Positions 35,903 through 44,623 of a stretch of 64,000 nucleotides of DNA are shown here, one piece after another. The notes below the pieces were generated by a model that was not told the DNA's origin, searched no databases, and saw nothing but the letters and a program-made list of their open reading frames with translations. This stretch comes from Arthrobacter sp. ES3-54. Its GTDB lineage: Bacteria > Actinomycetota > Actinomycetes > Actinomycetales > Micrococcaceae. The position numbers were made by a program, and so were the translations under genes. The stretch lies in assembly GCF_029504395.1 (NCBI RefSeq), contig NZ_JAQFIF010000003.1:310001-374000 (forward strand), written 5' to 3'. Numbering within the stretch: the first letter of the stretch is position 1; each line of letters opens with the position of its first letter.

Positions 35903-37075
35903 ATGGATCCCATGGAGCCTTCTGCAAGCGAGACATCAAGCAAGCCATTGCCAAAGACGCCGAGTGGGACAACAAGTGAGGCATCGGTCCAGGCCCAAGA
36001 CCTCATCAATTGGGAGCTCGCCGCGTCCACGGCCGCCCGCCTGACACCGGCCGGCCCTGTCCTGAGCGCTGCCGAGATCGGGGCCGCCGTCGAAAACCTG
36101 CGGCTCATGGCGGACATTTCCGTGCCGCACGTCCACCACATCACCGGCCTTGACGCCGCCCGGGACCTGCGAGACTCCGAGGTCCTCGTGGTGGACAGGG
36201 CCTCATGGGCCAAGGCCAACACGCAGAGCTTCGCCGTCATGCTCAAGCCCGCCATGGAAAAGCTGCTGGAGGGCCGCGGATCCCTCAGCCCCGGAGCTGC
36301 CGGCATCAGCGCGGCAATCACCGGCAGCCAGCTCGGCGCCATCCTGGCCTTCCTTTCCAGCAAGGTCCTGGGCCAGTACGATCCCTTCTCCGCGTTGGCC
36401 GAGAACTCCACCGCCCCCGCGTCCGGCCGCCTGCTGCTCGTAGCGCCGAACATCATCTCCGTGGAACGCGAATTGAACGTCGAGCCCGCGGACTTCCGGC
36501 TCTGGGTCTGCCTCCACGAACAGACCCACCGGGTGCAGTTCGCCGCCGCCCCGTGGCTGCGGCACCACATGCTCCAGGAGATCGAAAACCTCAGCGGGCT
36601 GCTGCTGGGCAACGTCGATTCCCTGATGGAACGGGCCTCCGCGGCCGCGAAGTCGCTGAAGGACCGCACGGCACCCGGTGCCGCGCCCGGACGCGGCGCC
36701 ATCCTGGACCTGCTTCAGAACCCGGAGGAAAAAGCGGCCCTGTCCCGCCTGACGGCCCTGATGAGCCTGCTCGAGGGGCACGCCAATGTGGTCATGGACG
36801 CCGTGGACGCCAGCATCGTCCCGTCGGTGAAGACCATCCGGCAGCGTTTCAACGCCCGCGGGCAGGACCGCGGCGTGATTGAGAAATTCATCCGCAACCT
36901 GCTTGGCCTCGACGCCAAGATGCGCCAGTACAGCGACGGCGCCAAGTTCGTCCGGGAAGTGGTGGACGCAGCCGGCATGGCAGGCTTCAACAGGGTCTGG
37001 GAGTCCGCCGAGAATCTCCCCAGCGAACCCGAGATCCACGACTCCAAGCTCTGGCTCGACCGAATGGGTCTCTAG
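35903..37075 (+). CDS. DUF2342-family zinc-dependent metalloprotease
   Basis: A 390-residue protein with CLHEQTHRVQF near residue 202, an HExxH zinc motif, and LEGHANVVMDAVD near residue 290 supplying the downstream acidic ligand. The surrounding IENLSGLLLGN and LLGLDAKMRQYSDGAKFV stretches mark the DUF2342 family, sometimes labelled coenzyme F420 biosynthesis-associated. No signal peptide is visible, so it should be cytoplasmic. The substrate is unknown. The gene lies between dacB and tilS; its stop is 5 bp before the tilS ATG, so translation is likely coupled. The ATG at 35903 is preceded by only a weak site; an ATG three codons later is possible. Confidence 0.88.
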   Translation: MDPMEPSASETSSKPLPKTPSGTTSEASVQAQDLINWELAASTAARLTPAGPVLSAAEIGAAVENLRLMADISVPHVHHITGLDAARDLRDSEVLVVDRASWAKANTQSFAVMLKPAMEKLLEGRGSLSPGAAGISAAITGSQLGAILAFLSSKVLGQYDPFSALAENSTAPASGRLLLVAPNIISVERELNVEPADFRLWVCLHEQTHRVQFAAAPWLRHHMLQEIENLSGLLLGNVDSLMERASAAAKSLKDRTAPGAAPGRGAILDLLQNPEEKAALSRLTALMSLLEGHANVVMDAVDASIVPSVKTIRQRFNARGQDRGVIEKFIRNLLGLDAKMRQYSDGAKFVREVVDAAGMAGFNRVWESAENLPSEPEIHDSKLWLDRMGL

Positions 37076-37080
37076 CCGCC

Positions 37081-38205
37081 ATGACTGCCCGCAACGCCGG
37101 TTCCACCTCGGTTTCCAGCGGACGACGCCGGCCCGGCCGCCTCGCGCCTGTGGTCGGCACGGCGCGAAAAATGCTGCAGGACGCCCTGGCCGGGGCCGGC
37201 TACCCGGACCGCGTCCTGGTCGCCTGCAGCGGCGGGCCGGACTCGCTGGCCCTCGCCGCCGTCGCCGCCTACTTCGCCCGCCGCGGTCACGTGGACGGCC
37301 ACCCAGTGTCCATTGGCGCCGTCGTCGTGGACCACCAGCTGCAGCCGGGCTCGGCCGGGGTCGCCGCAACCACTGCCCGGACCCTCGAGGACCTCGGGCT
37401 CTCGCCCGTGCAGATCAGGACTGTCGACGTCGCCTCCACCGGCGTGGGCCCGGAGGCGGCTGCCCGGGACGCCCGCCATGCGGCCCTGGAGGCCGCCGCG
37501 GACGAGGCAGGTGCGGGCGCGATCCTGCTGGGCCACACCCTCGATGACCAGGCCGAGCAAGTGCTACTGGGCCTGGCGCGGGGGTCGGGCACCCGGTCTC
37601 TTGCCGGGATGCGGCCCTCCCGGGGCCGGCTGATGCGCCCGTTCCTGGGCCTGCGGCGCGCGGACACCCTGGAGATCTGCCGGGTGGAGGGCCTGGAACC
37701 TTGGCACGACCCATCCAACACGGACCCTGTGTACGCGCGCTCCCGGACGCGGGTTGAAGTGCTGCCCCTGCTTGAGGACAAGCTCGGCCCCGGCGTGGCC
37801 GAGTCCCTCGCCCGCACGGCCGCGATCCTGCAGCTGGACGCCGACTACCTGGAGGACGTGGCGAATGACACCTTCGACCGGCTGCGTCAGCAGACCGGGG
37901 ACGAGATCAGCCTCCCGGAGACCGAGCTGCGCGACCTTGCCCCGGCCGTGAGATTCCGGGTGATCGCCAAGGCCGCCGCCGCCGTCGGAGGTCAGCAGCC
38001 CAGCTACCAGCGACTGCTCGCGGCCGAAGCACTGCTGCGCCGGCAGGGATCGGCGGGCCCGGTGGAGCTTCCCGGCGCGGTCAGTGTCTACCGGCTCTCG
38101 CTCGCGCAGCTCCTTGCTGTGGAGCCGACCGCCGCCGGTGTTCCCCGCGAAGCCGCCCGCTGTGGGAAGCTTGTATTCCGGCCTCAACAGCCGCCCCGAA
38201 ATTAG
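37081..38205 (+). CDS. tilS: tRNA(Ile)-lysidine synthetase
   Basis: A 374-residue N-type ATP pyrophosphatase that changes C34 of tRNA-Ile (CAU) to lysidine so AUA is read as isoleucine. The PP-loop VACSGGPDSLALA lies near residue 42, and LGHTLDDQAEQVLLGLARGSG near residue 143 and PFLGLRR follow. The C-terminal part is shorter than in Escherichia coli TilS, as usual in actinobacteria. It starts 5 bp after the protease gene and is followed by hpt after 30 bp. Confidence 0.95.
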   Translation: MTARNAGSTSVSSGRRRPGRLAPVVGTARKMLQDALAGAGYPDRVLVACSGGPDSLALAAVAAYFARRGHVDGHPVSIGAVVVDHQLQPGSAGVAATTARTLEDLGLSPVQIRTVDVASTGVGPEAAARDARHAALEAAADEAGAGAILLGHTLDDQAEQVLLGLARGSGTRSLAGMRPSRGRLMRPFLGLRRADTLEICRVEGLEPWHDPSNTDPVYARSRTRVEVLPLLEDKLGPGVAESLARTAAILQLDADYLEDVANDTFDRLRQQTGDEISLPETELRDLAPAVRFRVIAKAAAAVGGQQPSYQRLLAAEALLRRQGSAGPVELPGAVSVYRLSLAQLLAVEPTAAGVPREAARCGKLVFRPQQPPRN

Positions 38206-38235
38206 TCGCACCCCGCATCTACACAGGAGCCATTG

Positions 38236-38787
38236 GTGGATTCAAACGACGTCCAGGCAGACCTCAAACACGTTCTCTACACCAAGGAACAGATCCAGCA
38301 ACGGATCACCGAACTCGCGGCGCAGATCGACGAGGACTACGCGGGCCGCGACCTCTTGATCGTCGGCGTGCTCAAGGGCGCCGTCATGGTCATGGCGGAC
38401 TTGGCCCGTGCACTGCACAGCCACGTCTCCATGGACTGGATGGCGGTCTCCTCGTACGGCTCCGGCACGCAGTCCTCAGGCGTGGTCCGCATCCTGAAGG
38501 ACCTCGACACCGACCTCATGGGCAAGGATGTCCTGATCGTCGAGGACATCATCGATTCCGGCCTCACGCTGTCCTGGCTCAAAACGAACCTGGAATCCCG
38601 CGGCACGGCGTCGGTGGAAATCTGCACCGCGTTCCGCAAGCCGACGGCCGCCAAGGTCAAGATCGACGTCAAGTACGTCGGCTACGACATTCCCAACGAA
38701 TTCGTCGTCGGTTACGGCCTGGACTACGCCGAGAAGTACCGCAACCTGGACTTCGTCGGCACCCTGGCCCCCCACGTCTACGAGTAA
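38236..38787 (+). CDS. hpt: Hypoxanthine phosphoribosyltransferase
   Basis: A 183-residue purine salvage enzyme that converts hypoxanthine or guanine plus PRPP to IMP or [21 protein letters not shown] near residue 45, the [12 protein letters not shown] loop, and [14 protein letters not shown] near residue 100 (PRPP-binding motif) are diagnostic. The GTG at 38236 has GGAG at the right distance; the TTG one codon earlier is less likely. It follows tilS and precedes ftsH by 200 bp, the usual actinobacterial order. Confidence 0.96.
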   Translation: MDSNDVQADLKHVLYTKEQIQQRITELAAQIDEDYAGRDLLIVGVLKGAVMVMADLARALHSHVSMDWMAVSSYGSGTQSSGVVRILKDLDTDLMGKDVLIVEDIIDSGLTLSWLKTNLESRGTASVEICTAFRKPTAAKVKIDVKYVGYDIPNEFVVGYGLDYAEKYRNLDFVGTLAPHVYE

Positions 38788-38987
38788 ATCGTTCACGCAG
38801 AGGCACCCCCGCCCGGGACCCGGGCGCCGGGGCGGCCCGGCCGCGCTACGCCCACAGGGAACTTTTGCCCTCCGCCGTGCGTGAGTTAGTGCGACGGTGT
38901 ATAGCTAGAACCTGACGCAGCACCACACGCGCGCAGAACGGTCGCCGTGCAGCACTACCAGGAGGGACGGGGCCAGCCCCCGAACAG

Positions 38988-41054
38988 ATGAAAGCTAAGA
39001 GTTTCTTCAAGGGCCCCGGCATCTGGATTGTCGTCGTGGTGGCCATGCTGCTGCTGGCATTTGCCACTCTGGCGCCGGGCGGCGCGAGTCGGATCGACAC
39101 CGACAAGGGCCTTGAACTGCTGAGCGCCGGCGGCAAGGTTGAACAGGCCAAGATTTTCGACGCCGAGAACCGTGTGGACCTGGTCCTGAAGGACAACCTG
39201 CAGGTCGACGGGCAGGACAAGGGCAAGAACGTCCAGTTCTACTTCGTCAACGCCCGCGCCCAGGACGTCGTCAAGGCGGTCACGGACTCCAAACCGTCGG
39301 GCGGCTTCACCGACCAGCCGATCGAAAACAACTGGTTCTCCGGACTCTTCTCCCTGCTGGTGCCTGTGCTGTTGCTCGGCGTCCTGTTCTGGTTCCTGCT
39401 CTCCCGGATGCAGGGCGGCGGGTCCAAGGTCATGCAGTTCGGCAAGTCCAAGGCCAAGCTCGTCAACAAGGACATGCCCCAGGTGACCTTCAGCGATGTC
39501 GCCGGCGCCGATGAGGCCGTCGAGGAACTCGAGGAGATCAAGGAATTCCTGCAGGAACCGGCCAAGTTCCAGGCCGTCGGCGCCAAGATCCCCAAGGGCG
39601 TGCTGCTCTACGGCCCTCCGGGCACCGGCAAGACCCTCCTGGCCCGCGCGGTTGCCGGCGAGGCCGGCGTTCCCTTCTTCTCCATCTCCGGTTCCGACTT
39701 CGTGGAAATGTTCGTCGGCGTGGGCGCCTCCCGCGTCCGCGACCTCTTCGAGCAGGCCAAGTCCAACGCGCCGGCAATCATCTTCGTCGATGAGATCGAC
39801 GCCGTCGGCCGGCACCGCGGCGCCGGCATCGGCGGCGGCAACGACGAGCGCGAGCAGACCCTGAACCAGTTGCTGGTGGAAATGGACGGCTTTGACGTCA
39901 AGACCAACGTCATCCTGATTGCCGCCACCAACCGCCCCGACGTCCTGGACCCCGCACTGCTGCGTCCGGGCCGCTTCGACCGGCAGATCTCGGTCGAGGC
40001 CCCCGACTTGATCGGCCGCGACCAGATCCTGCAGGTGCACGCCAAGGGCAAGCCGATGGCTGCCGGCGTCGACCTCAAGGCTGTTGCCAAAAAGACCCCC
40101 GGCTACACGGGCGCGGACCTGGCCAACGTCTTGAACGAGGCCGCCCTGCTGACGGCCCGTTCCAACGCGAACCTGATCGATGACCGCGCCCTGGACGAGG
40201 CGATCGACCGCGTCATGGCCGGCCCGCAGAAGCGCAGCCGGGTCATGAAGGAACACGAGCGCAAGGTCACCGCGTATCACGAAGGCGGCCACGCCCTCGT
40301 CGCGGCCGCCCTGCGGAACTCCGCCCCGGTCACCAAGATCACCATCCTGCCCCGCGGCCGCGCCCTCGGCTACACCATGGTGGTCCCGGAAAACGACAAG
40401 TACTCCATCACCCGCAACGAGCTGCTCGATCAGATGGCGTACGCCATGGGCGGCCGCGTCGCCGAGGAACTCGTCTTCCACGATCCGTCCACGGGCGCGT
40501 CCAACGACATCGAGAAGGCCACGGGGATCGCCCGGAAGATGGTCACCGAATTCGGCATGAGCGAAAGGGTCGGGTCGGTGCGCCTCGGCCAGGGCGGCGG
40601 CGAGCCGTTCCTGGGCCGCGACGCCGGCCACGAGCGAAACTACTCGGACCAGATCGCCTACATCGTCGACGAGGAGGTGCGCCGCCTGATCGACGGCGCG
40701 CATGATGAGGCCTACGCCATCCTGACCGAGAACCGCGACGTCCTGGACGAGCTCGCGCTGGAACTGCTCGAACGCGAGACGCTGAACCAAGCCGAAATCG
40801 CGCAGGTCTTCACCAACATCCGCAAGCGCGACTTCCGCGACGTCTGGCTCTCCAAGGAGACCCGAACGCTCCAGTCCGCCGGCCCGGTGGAGTCACGCCG
40901 CGAAAAGGCGGAGCGGGAAGCGCAGGAGGAGGCCACCCAGGCCCGGCTCGAAGAGCCCCTGGATGCCCAGCCCCCGCATGCCCAGGGCGTCGGCGGACAG
41001 GAGTCCTTCCAGGGCGGTGCTACGGATATCGGGACTGATGGTCATCCCGGCTAG
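38988..41054 (+). CDS. ftsH: ATP-dependent zinc metalloprotease FtsH
   Basis: A 688-residue membrane AAA+ protease that degrades unassembled and damaged membrane proteins and some regulators. Membrane segments at about residues 11-29 and 106-130 enclose an extracytoplasmic domain. The AAA module has GPPGTGKT near residue 208, the pore loop [18 protein letters not shown], and [22 protein letters not shown]. The M41 protease domain has [10 protein letters not shown] (HExGH, with Glu-Gly in place of the usual EAGH). The last 50 residues are acidic and variable. The stop codon overlaps the folE -10 box. Confidence 0.97.
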   Translation: MKAKSFFKGPGIWIVVVVAMLLLAFATLAPGGASRIDTDKGLELLSAGGKVEQAKIFDAENRVDLVLKDNLQVDGQDKGKNVQFYFVNARAQDVVKAVTDSKPSGGFTDQPIENNWFSGLFSLLVPVLLLGVLFWFLLSRMQGGGSKVMQFGKSKAKLVNKDMPQVTFSDVAGADEAVEELEEIKEFLQEPAKFQAVGAKIPKGVLLYGPPGTGKTLLARAVAGEAGVPFFSISGSDFVEMFVGVGASRVRDLFEQAKSNAPAIIFVDEIDAVGRHRGAGIGGGNDEREQTLNQLLVEMDGFDVKTNVILIAATNRPDVLDPALLRPGRFDRQISVEAPDLIGRDQILQVHAKGKPMAAGVDLKAVAKKTPGYTGADLANVLNEAALLTARSNANLIDDRALDEAIDRVMAGPQKRSRVMKEHERKVTAYHEGGHALVAAALRNSAPVTKITILPRGRALGYTMVVPENDKYSITRNELLDQMAYAMGGRVAEELVFHDPSTGASNDIEKATGIARKMVTEFGMSERVGSVRLGQGGGEPFLGRDAGHERNYSDQIAYIVDEEVRRLIDGAHDEAYAILTENRDVLDELALELLERETLNQAEIAQVFTNIRKRDFRDVWLSKETRTLQSAGPVESRREKAEREAQEEATQARLEEPLDAQPPHAQGVGGQESFQGGATDIGTDGHPG

Positions 41055-41057
41055 GCT
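41052..41057 (+). promoter_or_regulatory. -10 box of a leaderless folE promoter overlapping the ftsH stop
   Basis: TAGGCT begins with the ftsH stop codon and ends six bases before the folE GTG. It gives the folate genes their own transcript. Confidence 0.6.
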
Positions 41058-41063
41058 TCTTCT

Positions 41064-41705
41064 GTGACTTCTAACTTCGACGACGACGTTCCCGCCCCCG
41101 CTGCTTCGGCGGGGGACGGGGAAGCCCCGCATTCAAAGACCAAGGTGGACCGCCCCAGGATCGAAGCCGCCGTGCGGGAGATCCTGCTGGCCATCGGCGA
41201 GGACCCGGATCGCGGCGGGCTCCTGGACACCCCGAAGCGGGTGGCCAAGGCCTACACGGAAATGTTCGCCGGCCTGCACCACGACCCCGCCGAGATCCTG
41301 GCCACCACCTTCGACCTGGACCACGAGGAACTCGTGCTGGTCAAGGACATCCCGTTCTACTCCACTTGCGAGCACCACCTGGTGCCGTTCCACGGGGTGG
41401 CGCATGTGGGCTACATCCCGTCCCACGACGGCAAGGTCACGGGCCTGAGCAAGCTGGCCCGGCTGGTGGACATGTTCGCCAAGCGCCCGCAGGTCCAAGA
41501 ACGCCTGACCACCCAGATCGTCGAGGCCCTCGTCACCCACCTCAAACCGCGCGGCGCGATCGTCGTCGTCGAATGTGAACACCTGTGCATGTCCATGCGG
41601 GGAATCCGCAAGCCCGGCGCCAAGACCGTCACCAGCGCAGTGCGCGGGCAACTGCATGACCCGGCCACCCGTGCCGAAGCCATGAGCCTCATACTCGGAA
41701 GGTAA
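41064..41705 (+). CDS. folE: GTP cyclohydrolase I
   Basis: A 213-residue enzyme that opens GTP to dihydroneopterin triphosphate, the first step of folate synthesis. Zinc and catalytic residues lie in [13 protein letters not shown] near residue 98 and in [19 protein letters not shown] near residue 170. The first 30 residues form an unconserved acidic head. The GTG start follows the ftsH stop by nine bases and lies six bases after TAGGCT. It heads a folate unit: folP follows after 11 bp. Confidence 0.96.
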   Translation: MTSNFDDDVPAPAASAGDGEAPHSKTKVDRPRIEAAVREILLAIGEDPDRGGLLDTPKRVAKAYTEMFAGLHHDPAEILATTFDLDHEELVLVKDIPFYSTCEHHLVPFHGVAHVGYIPSHDGKVTGLSKLARLVDMFAKRPQVQERLTTQIVEALVTHLKPRGAIVVVECEHLCMSMRGIRKPGAKTVTSAVRGQLHDPATRAEAMSLILGR

Positions 41706-41716
41706 GAACACAGACT

Positions 41717-42667
41717 ATGGACTCCCTAGCTGCAGCCCCGGGGACCGGCCCCGCCACCTCGCCCCTGCCAATCCTGCGCAAACCGCGCCCGGCGGCGAAG
41801 TTCCAGGACCTGCCCACGGACCGGACACTCGTAATGGGAATCCTCAACGTCACCCCAGACTCCTTCAGCGACGGCGGGGCGCACCCGACCCCGGACACGG
41901 CGATCGCGGCGGGGCTGCGGATGTTCTACGCCGGGGCGGACATCATCGACGTCGGCGGCGAATCCACCCGCCCGGGCGCCACGGCGGTCGGCGTTGACGA
42001 GGAACAGCGCCGGGTCCTGCCGGTCATCGAGGCCCTGGTCAAGGCCGGCGCCCTCGTCAGCATCGACACCACCCACGCCGTGACGGCGGCTGCGGCACTG
42101 AAGGCCGGCGCCGCAATCATTAACGACGTTTCGGGCCTGACCATGGAGCCGGAAATGGCGGAACTGGCCGCCCGGACCAAGGTCCCCTACATCCTGACGC
42201 ACCGCCGCGGCGACGCCAGCACCATGAATTCCCTGACGGACTACCGCGACGTGGCCGGGGAAGTCGTGACGGAACTCGCCGGCGTCCGCGACAAGCTGTA
42301 CTCCGCCGGTGTCGCCCCGGAGCAGATCATTGTGGACCCGGGACTGGGCTTCGCCAAGAACGACGTCCAGAACTGGGAGCTCCTGCAGCACCTGGATGTG
42401 CTGCAGGCCATGGGCCACAAGGTCCTCGTCGCCGGCTCACGCAAGCGCTTCCTCGGCAGCCTCCTGACCGTGGCGGGCAAGGCCGCCCAGCCGGTGGAAC
42501 GCGATGCCGCCACCGCCGCCGTGACCGCCATCAGCGCGTTCCGCGGCGCCTGGGCTGTGCGCGTGCACGACGTCGGCGCGAGCCTCGACGCCGTCAAGGT
42601 CGCCGCCCGCATGGTACCCCCGACGAGCCCGGCAACGGCTGCTGCCGCCGGCGCCGGCACCAACTGA
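41717..42667 (+). CDS. folP: Dihydropteroate synthase
   Basis: A 316-residue TIM-barrel enzyme that joins 6-hydroxymethyl-dihydropterin pyrophosphate to p-aminobenzoate; the target of sulfonamides. GILNVTPDSFSDGG near residue 42 and DVGGESTRPGA near residue 78 are the signatures; SRKRFLGSLL near residue 240 is the C-terminal phosphate-binding loop. The first 30 residues are an extension. It lies 11 bp after folE and 13 bp before folB. Confidence 0.96.
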   Translation: MDSLAAAPGTGPATSPLPILRKPRPAAKFQDLPTDRTLVMGILNVTPDSFSDGGAHPTPDTAIAAGLRMFYAGADIIDVGGESTRPGATAVGVDEEQRRVLPVIEALVKAGALVSIDTTHAVTAAAALKAGAAIINDVSGLTMEPEMAELAARTKVPYILTHRRGDASTMNSLTDYRDVAGEVVTELAGVRDKLYSAGVAPEQIIVDPGLGFAKNDVQNWELLQHLDVLQAMGHKVLVAGSRKRFLGSLLTVAGKAAQPVERDAATAAVTAISAFRGAWAVRVHDVGASLDAVKVAARMVPPTSPATAAAAGAGTN

Positions 42668-42680
42668 TCCGGCGGACGCC

Positions 42681-43040
42681 ATGGACCAGATCACGCTGAG
42701 CGGCGTCACCGCCGTCGGCCATCACGGTGTGTTCGATTTCGAGCGCCGCGACGGCCAGCCGTTCGTTGTTGACGCTGTGCTGCACCTGGATTTCAGCAAG
42801 GCCGCGGCGTCCGACGACGTCCTGGACACCGCGCACTACGGCGAAGTGGCCAACTGCATCCGCGACTGGATCACCGGGGGACCGCTGAACCTGATCGAGG
42901 CCCTCGCCGTGCGGATTGCCGAGGACGTGCTGGAGAAATTCCCGGTGGCCGCCGTGGACATCACCGTGCACAAGCCCAAGGCCCCGATTGAAGTCGACTT
43001 CGGCGATGTCTCCGTCAGCGTGCACCGGAGCCGGCCGTGA
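42681..43040 (+). CDS. folB: Dihydroneopterin aldolase
   Basis: A 119-residue enzyme that cleaves dihydroneopterin to 6-hydroxymethyl-dihydropterin and glycolaldehyde. LSGVTAVGHHGVFDFERRDGQ near the start and the Lys in VHKPKAP near residue 98 are typical. It lies 13 bp after folP and its stop overlaps the folK GTG by four bases (GTGA), so translation is coupled. Confidence 0.95.
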   Translation: MDQITLSGVTAVGHHGVFDFERRDGQPFVVDAVLHLDFSKAAASDDVLDTAHYGEVANCIRDWITGGPLNLIEALAVRIAEDVLEKFPVAAVDITVHKPKAPIEVDFGDVSVSVHRSRP

Positions 43041-43591
43041 GCCCGCTCTACACCCGCGCCGTGATCGCGCTCGGCAGCAACCTGGGGGAGCGCAGCGACA
43101 CGCTGTCCGCCGCCGTCGCGGACCTCGTCGACCCGCCGGAGGTGCGCCTGCTGGCCATCTCGCCGATCGTCCAGACGAAGGCCGTGGGCGGCCCGCCGGG
43201 CCAGCCTGACTTCCTGAACATGGTGATTGCCCTCGAGACGTCCCTGCCGCCGCGCGAACTGCTGGAGCACTGCCACGCCGTCGAGCAGAAGCATTTACGC
43301 GTGCGCGAGGTCCGGTGGGGGCCGCGGACCCTGGATGTGGACATCATCACCTACGGGGACGTGGTGAGCTCCGACCCCGAGCTCACCCTGCCCCACCCCC
43401 GGGCCGCGGAACGGGCCTTCGTGCTCTATCCGTGGTCGCTGATCGATCCCGCGGCGGAGCTCAACGGCGAACGCGTAGGCGACCTCGCCGCGAAGGCCGC
43501 CGATTTTGGCGACCTCGCGCCATTTGACGGCTTCCAGACCCACACAACCACAGAGCGCACAGGCGTGTCCGGCGCGGCGGAGCGGCCGTGA
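43037..43591 (+). CDS. folK: 2-amino-4-hydroxy-6-hydroxymethyldihydropteridine pyrophosphokinase
   Basis: A 184-residue enzyme that pyrophosphorylates the pterin before FolP acts. IALGSNLGERSDTL near residue 12 and RWGPRTLDVDIITYGD near residue 95 (metal-binding DVD) are the family motifs. The GTG start shares four bases with the folB stop, and its own stop shares four bases with the DUF3180 gene start, so the four genes are tightly coupled. The C-terminal 20 residues are an unconserved tail. Confidence 0.95.
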   Translation: MSPLYTRAVIALGSNLGERSDTLSAAVADLVDPPEVRLLAISPIVQTKAVGGPPGQPDFLNMVIALETSLPPRELLEHCHAVEQKHLRVREVRWGPRTLDVDIITYGDVVSSDPELTLPHPRAAERAFVLYPWSLIDPAAELNGERVGDLAAKAADFGDLAPFDGFQTHTTTERTGVSGAAERP

Positions 43592-44112
43592 AGCTGACCA
43601 GCCCCCTGCTCCTGCTGGCCATTTGCGTGGTCATGGCCGTGGCCGGCTGGTCCGCCACCATGCTCTCGGGCCGCTACAGCCTGGCCACCCCGGTGCTGCC
43701 GCTGACGGGGCTGCTGACCATGGGTGTGATCGTGGCACTCACCCTGGTGCTGGGCATCCGCGTGCTGCGGTGGCGCAACGGCAAGAAGAAGAAAATCCTC
43801 AACCCCATCCTGGCGGCCTGGACGCTGGTCCTCGCCCAGGCCTGCGCCTACACCGGCGCGGTCCTGCTGGGCTGGCACGCGGGGGTCGTGGTGGAGCAAC
43901 TGCGGCTGTGGAACCTGCGCAGCAACCAGGACCTCACCTGGCAGGCGCTGGCGATGGCCGGCGGCGGGCTGATCATGGTGATCGTGGGGCTCGTCGTCGA
44001 GCGGTTCTGCCGGATTCCGCCCGAGGACGGCGACGCCGAATCCCGGCCCGGCGTGCAGGGAAAGCGCAGCAAGCCCTCGTCGGAAGGCGAATATGCGTAC
44101 CGAAGCGATTGA
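43588..44112 (+). CDS. DUF3180 membrane protein
   Basis: A 174-residue protein with four hydrophobic segments (residues about 5-22, 35-52, 73-92, 116-135) and a basic, polar C-terminal tail. The pattern is that of DUF3180, an actinobacterial family of unknown function found after folK. The GTG start overlaps the folK stop by four bases and the next gene starts 20 bases before its end, so it is made together with the folate enzymes; a role in the pathway is not established. Confidence 0.88.
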   Translation: MKLTSPLLLLAICVVMAVAGWSATMLSGRYSLATPVLPLTGLLTMGVIVALTLVLGIRVLRWRNGKKKKILNPILAAWTLVLAQACAYTGAVLLGWHAGVVVEQLRLWNLRSNQDLTWQALAMAGGGLIMVIVGLVVERFCRIPPEDGDAESRPGVQGKRSKPSSEGEYAYRSD

Positions 44113-44605
44113 TCCTCCGGGCATCGACTGGCTCAGGGTGTCACCGAAGTACGTCAAGGTGCGCCTCGCGGGGTGGGCCTTGGGCAACCTGATTGCGGTG
44201 TCCCTGCTGTTGCTTCCCCTGGTCCTGGTGCTGACCGGCGTGTGGACCTGGCCGCCGGTCTGGCTGGGCGTCGCCATTCCCGCCGTCTGGCTGCTTCTGG
44301 CGTTGTGGCGGCTCCTGCTGATTCCCCGTCAGGTGCGCTCGATCGGCTATGCCGAGCGGGAGGACGACCTCCTGATCCGGCGCGGCATCTTCTTCCAGCG
44401 CACCCTCGTGGTCCCGTACGGTCGGATGCAGTACGTGGACATCGGGGTGGGCCCGGTCGAGCGTCCGCTGGGCCTGTGCACGCTCAAGCTTCACACCGCC
44501 GCCGCCGCGACCAGCGCCGAGATTCCCGGCCTGCCCGCCAGCGAAGGGGCCCGGCTCCGCGAACAGCTGTCCGCCCGCGGCGAAGCCCGGCTGGCCGGGC
44601 TGTGA
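44093..44605 (+). CDS. Bacterial PH domain membrane protein (YdbS-like)
   Basis: A 170-residue protein with two adjacent membrane segments near residues 24-68 and a PH-like domain (bPH2/DUF304) after them: REDDLLIRRGIFFQRTLVVPYGRMQYVDIGVGPVERPLGL. Family function is unknown; it forms a pair with the larger PH protein downstream, like YdbS/YdbT of Bacillus. Start ATG at 44093 overlaps the DUF3180 gene by 20 bases; the second PH gene starts 18 bp after its stop. Confidence 0.88.
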   Translation: MRTEAIDPPGIDWLRVSPKYVKVRLAGWALGNLIAVSLLLLPLVLVLTGVWTWPPVWLGVAIPAVWLLLALWRLLLIPRQVRSIGYAEREDDLLIRRGIFFQRTLVVPYGRMQYVDIGVGPVERPLGLCTLKLHTAAAATSAEIPGLPASEGARLREQLSARGEARLAGL

Positions 44606-44623
44606 CGGGAAGAGCGTGACACG

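Noticed and set aside
38955..40790. 611-codon frame on the minus strand over ftsH.
   Set aside because: Shadow of ftsH; no motif and no start signal.
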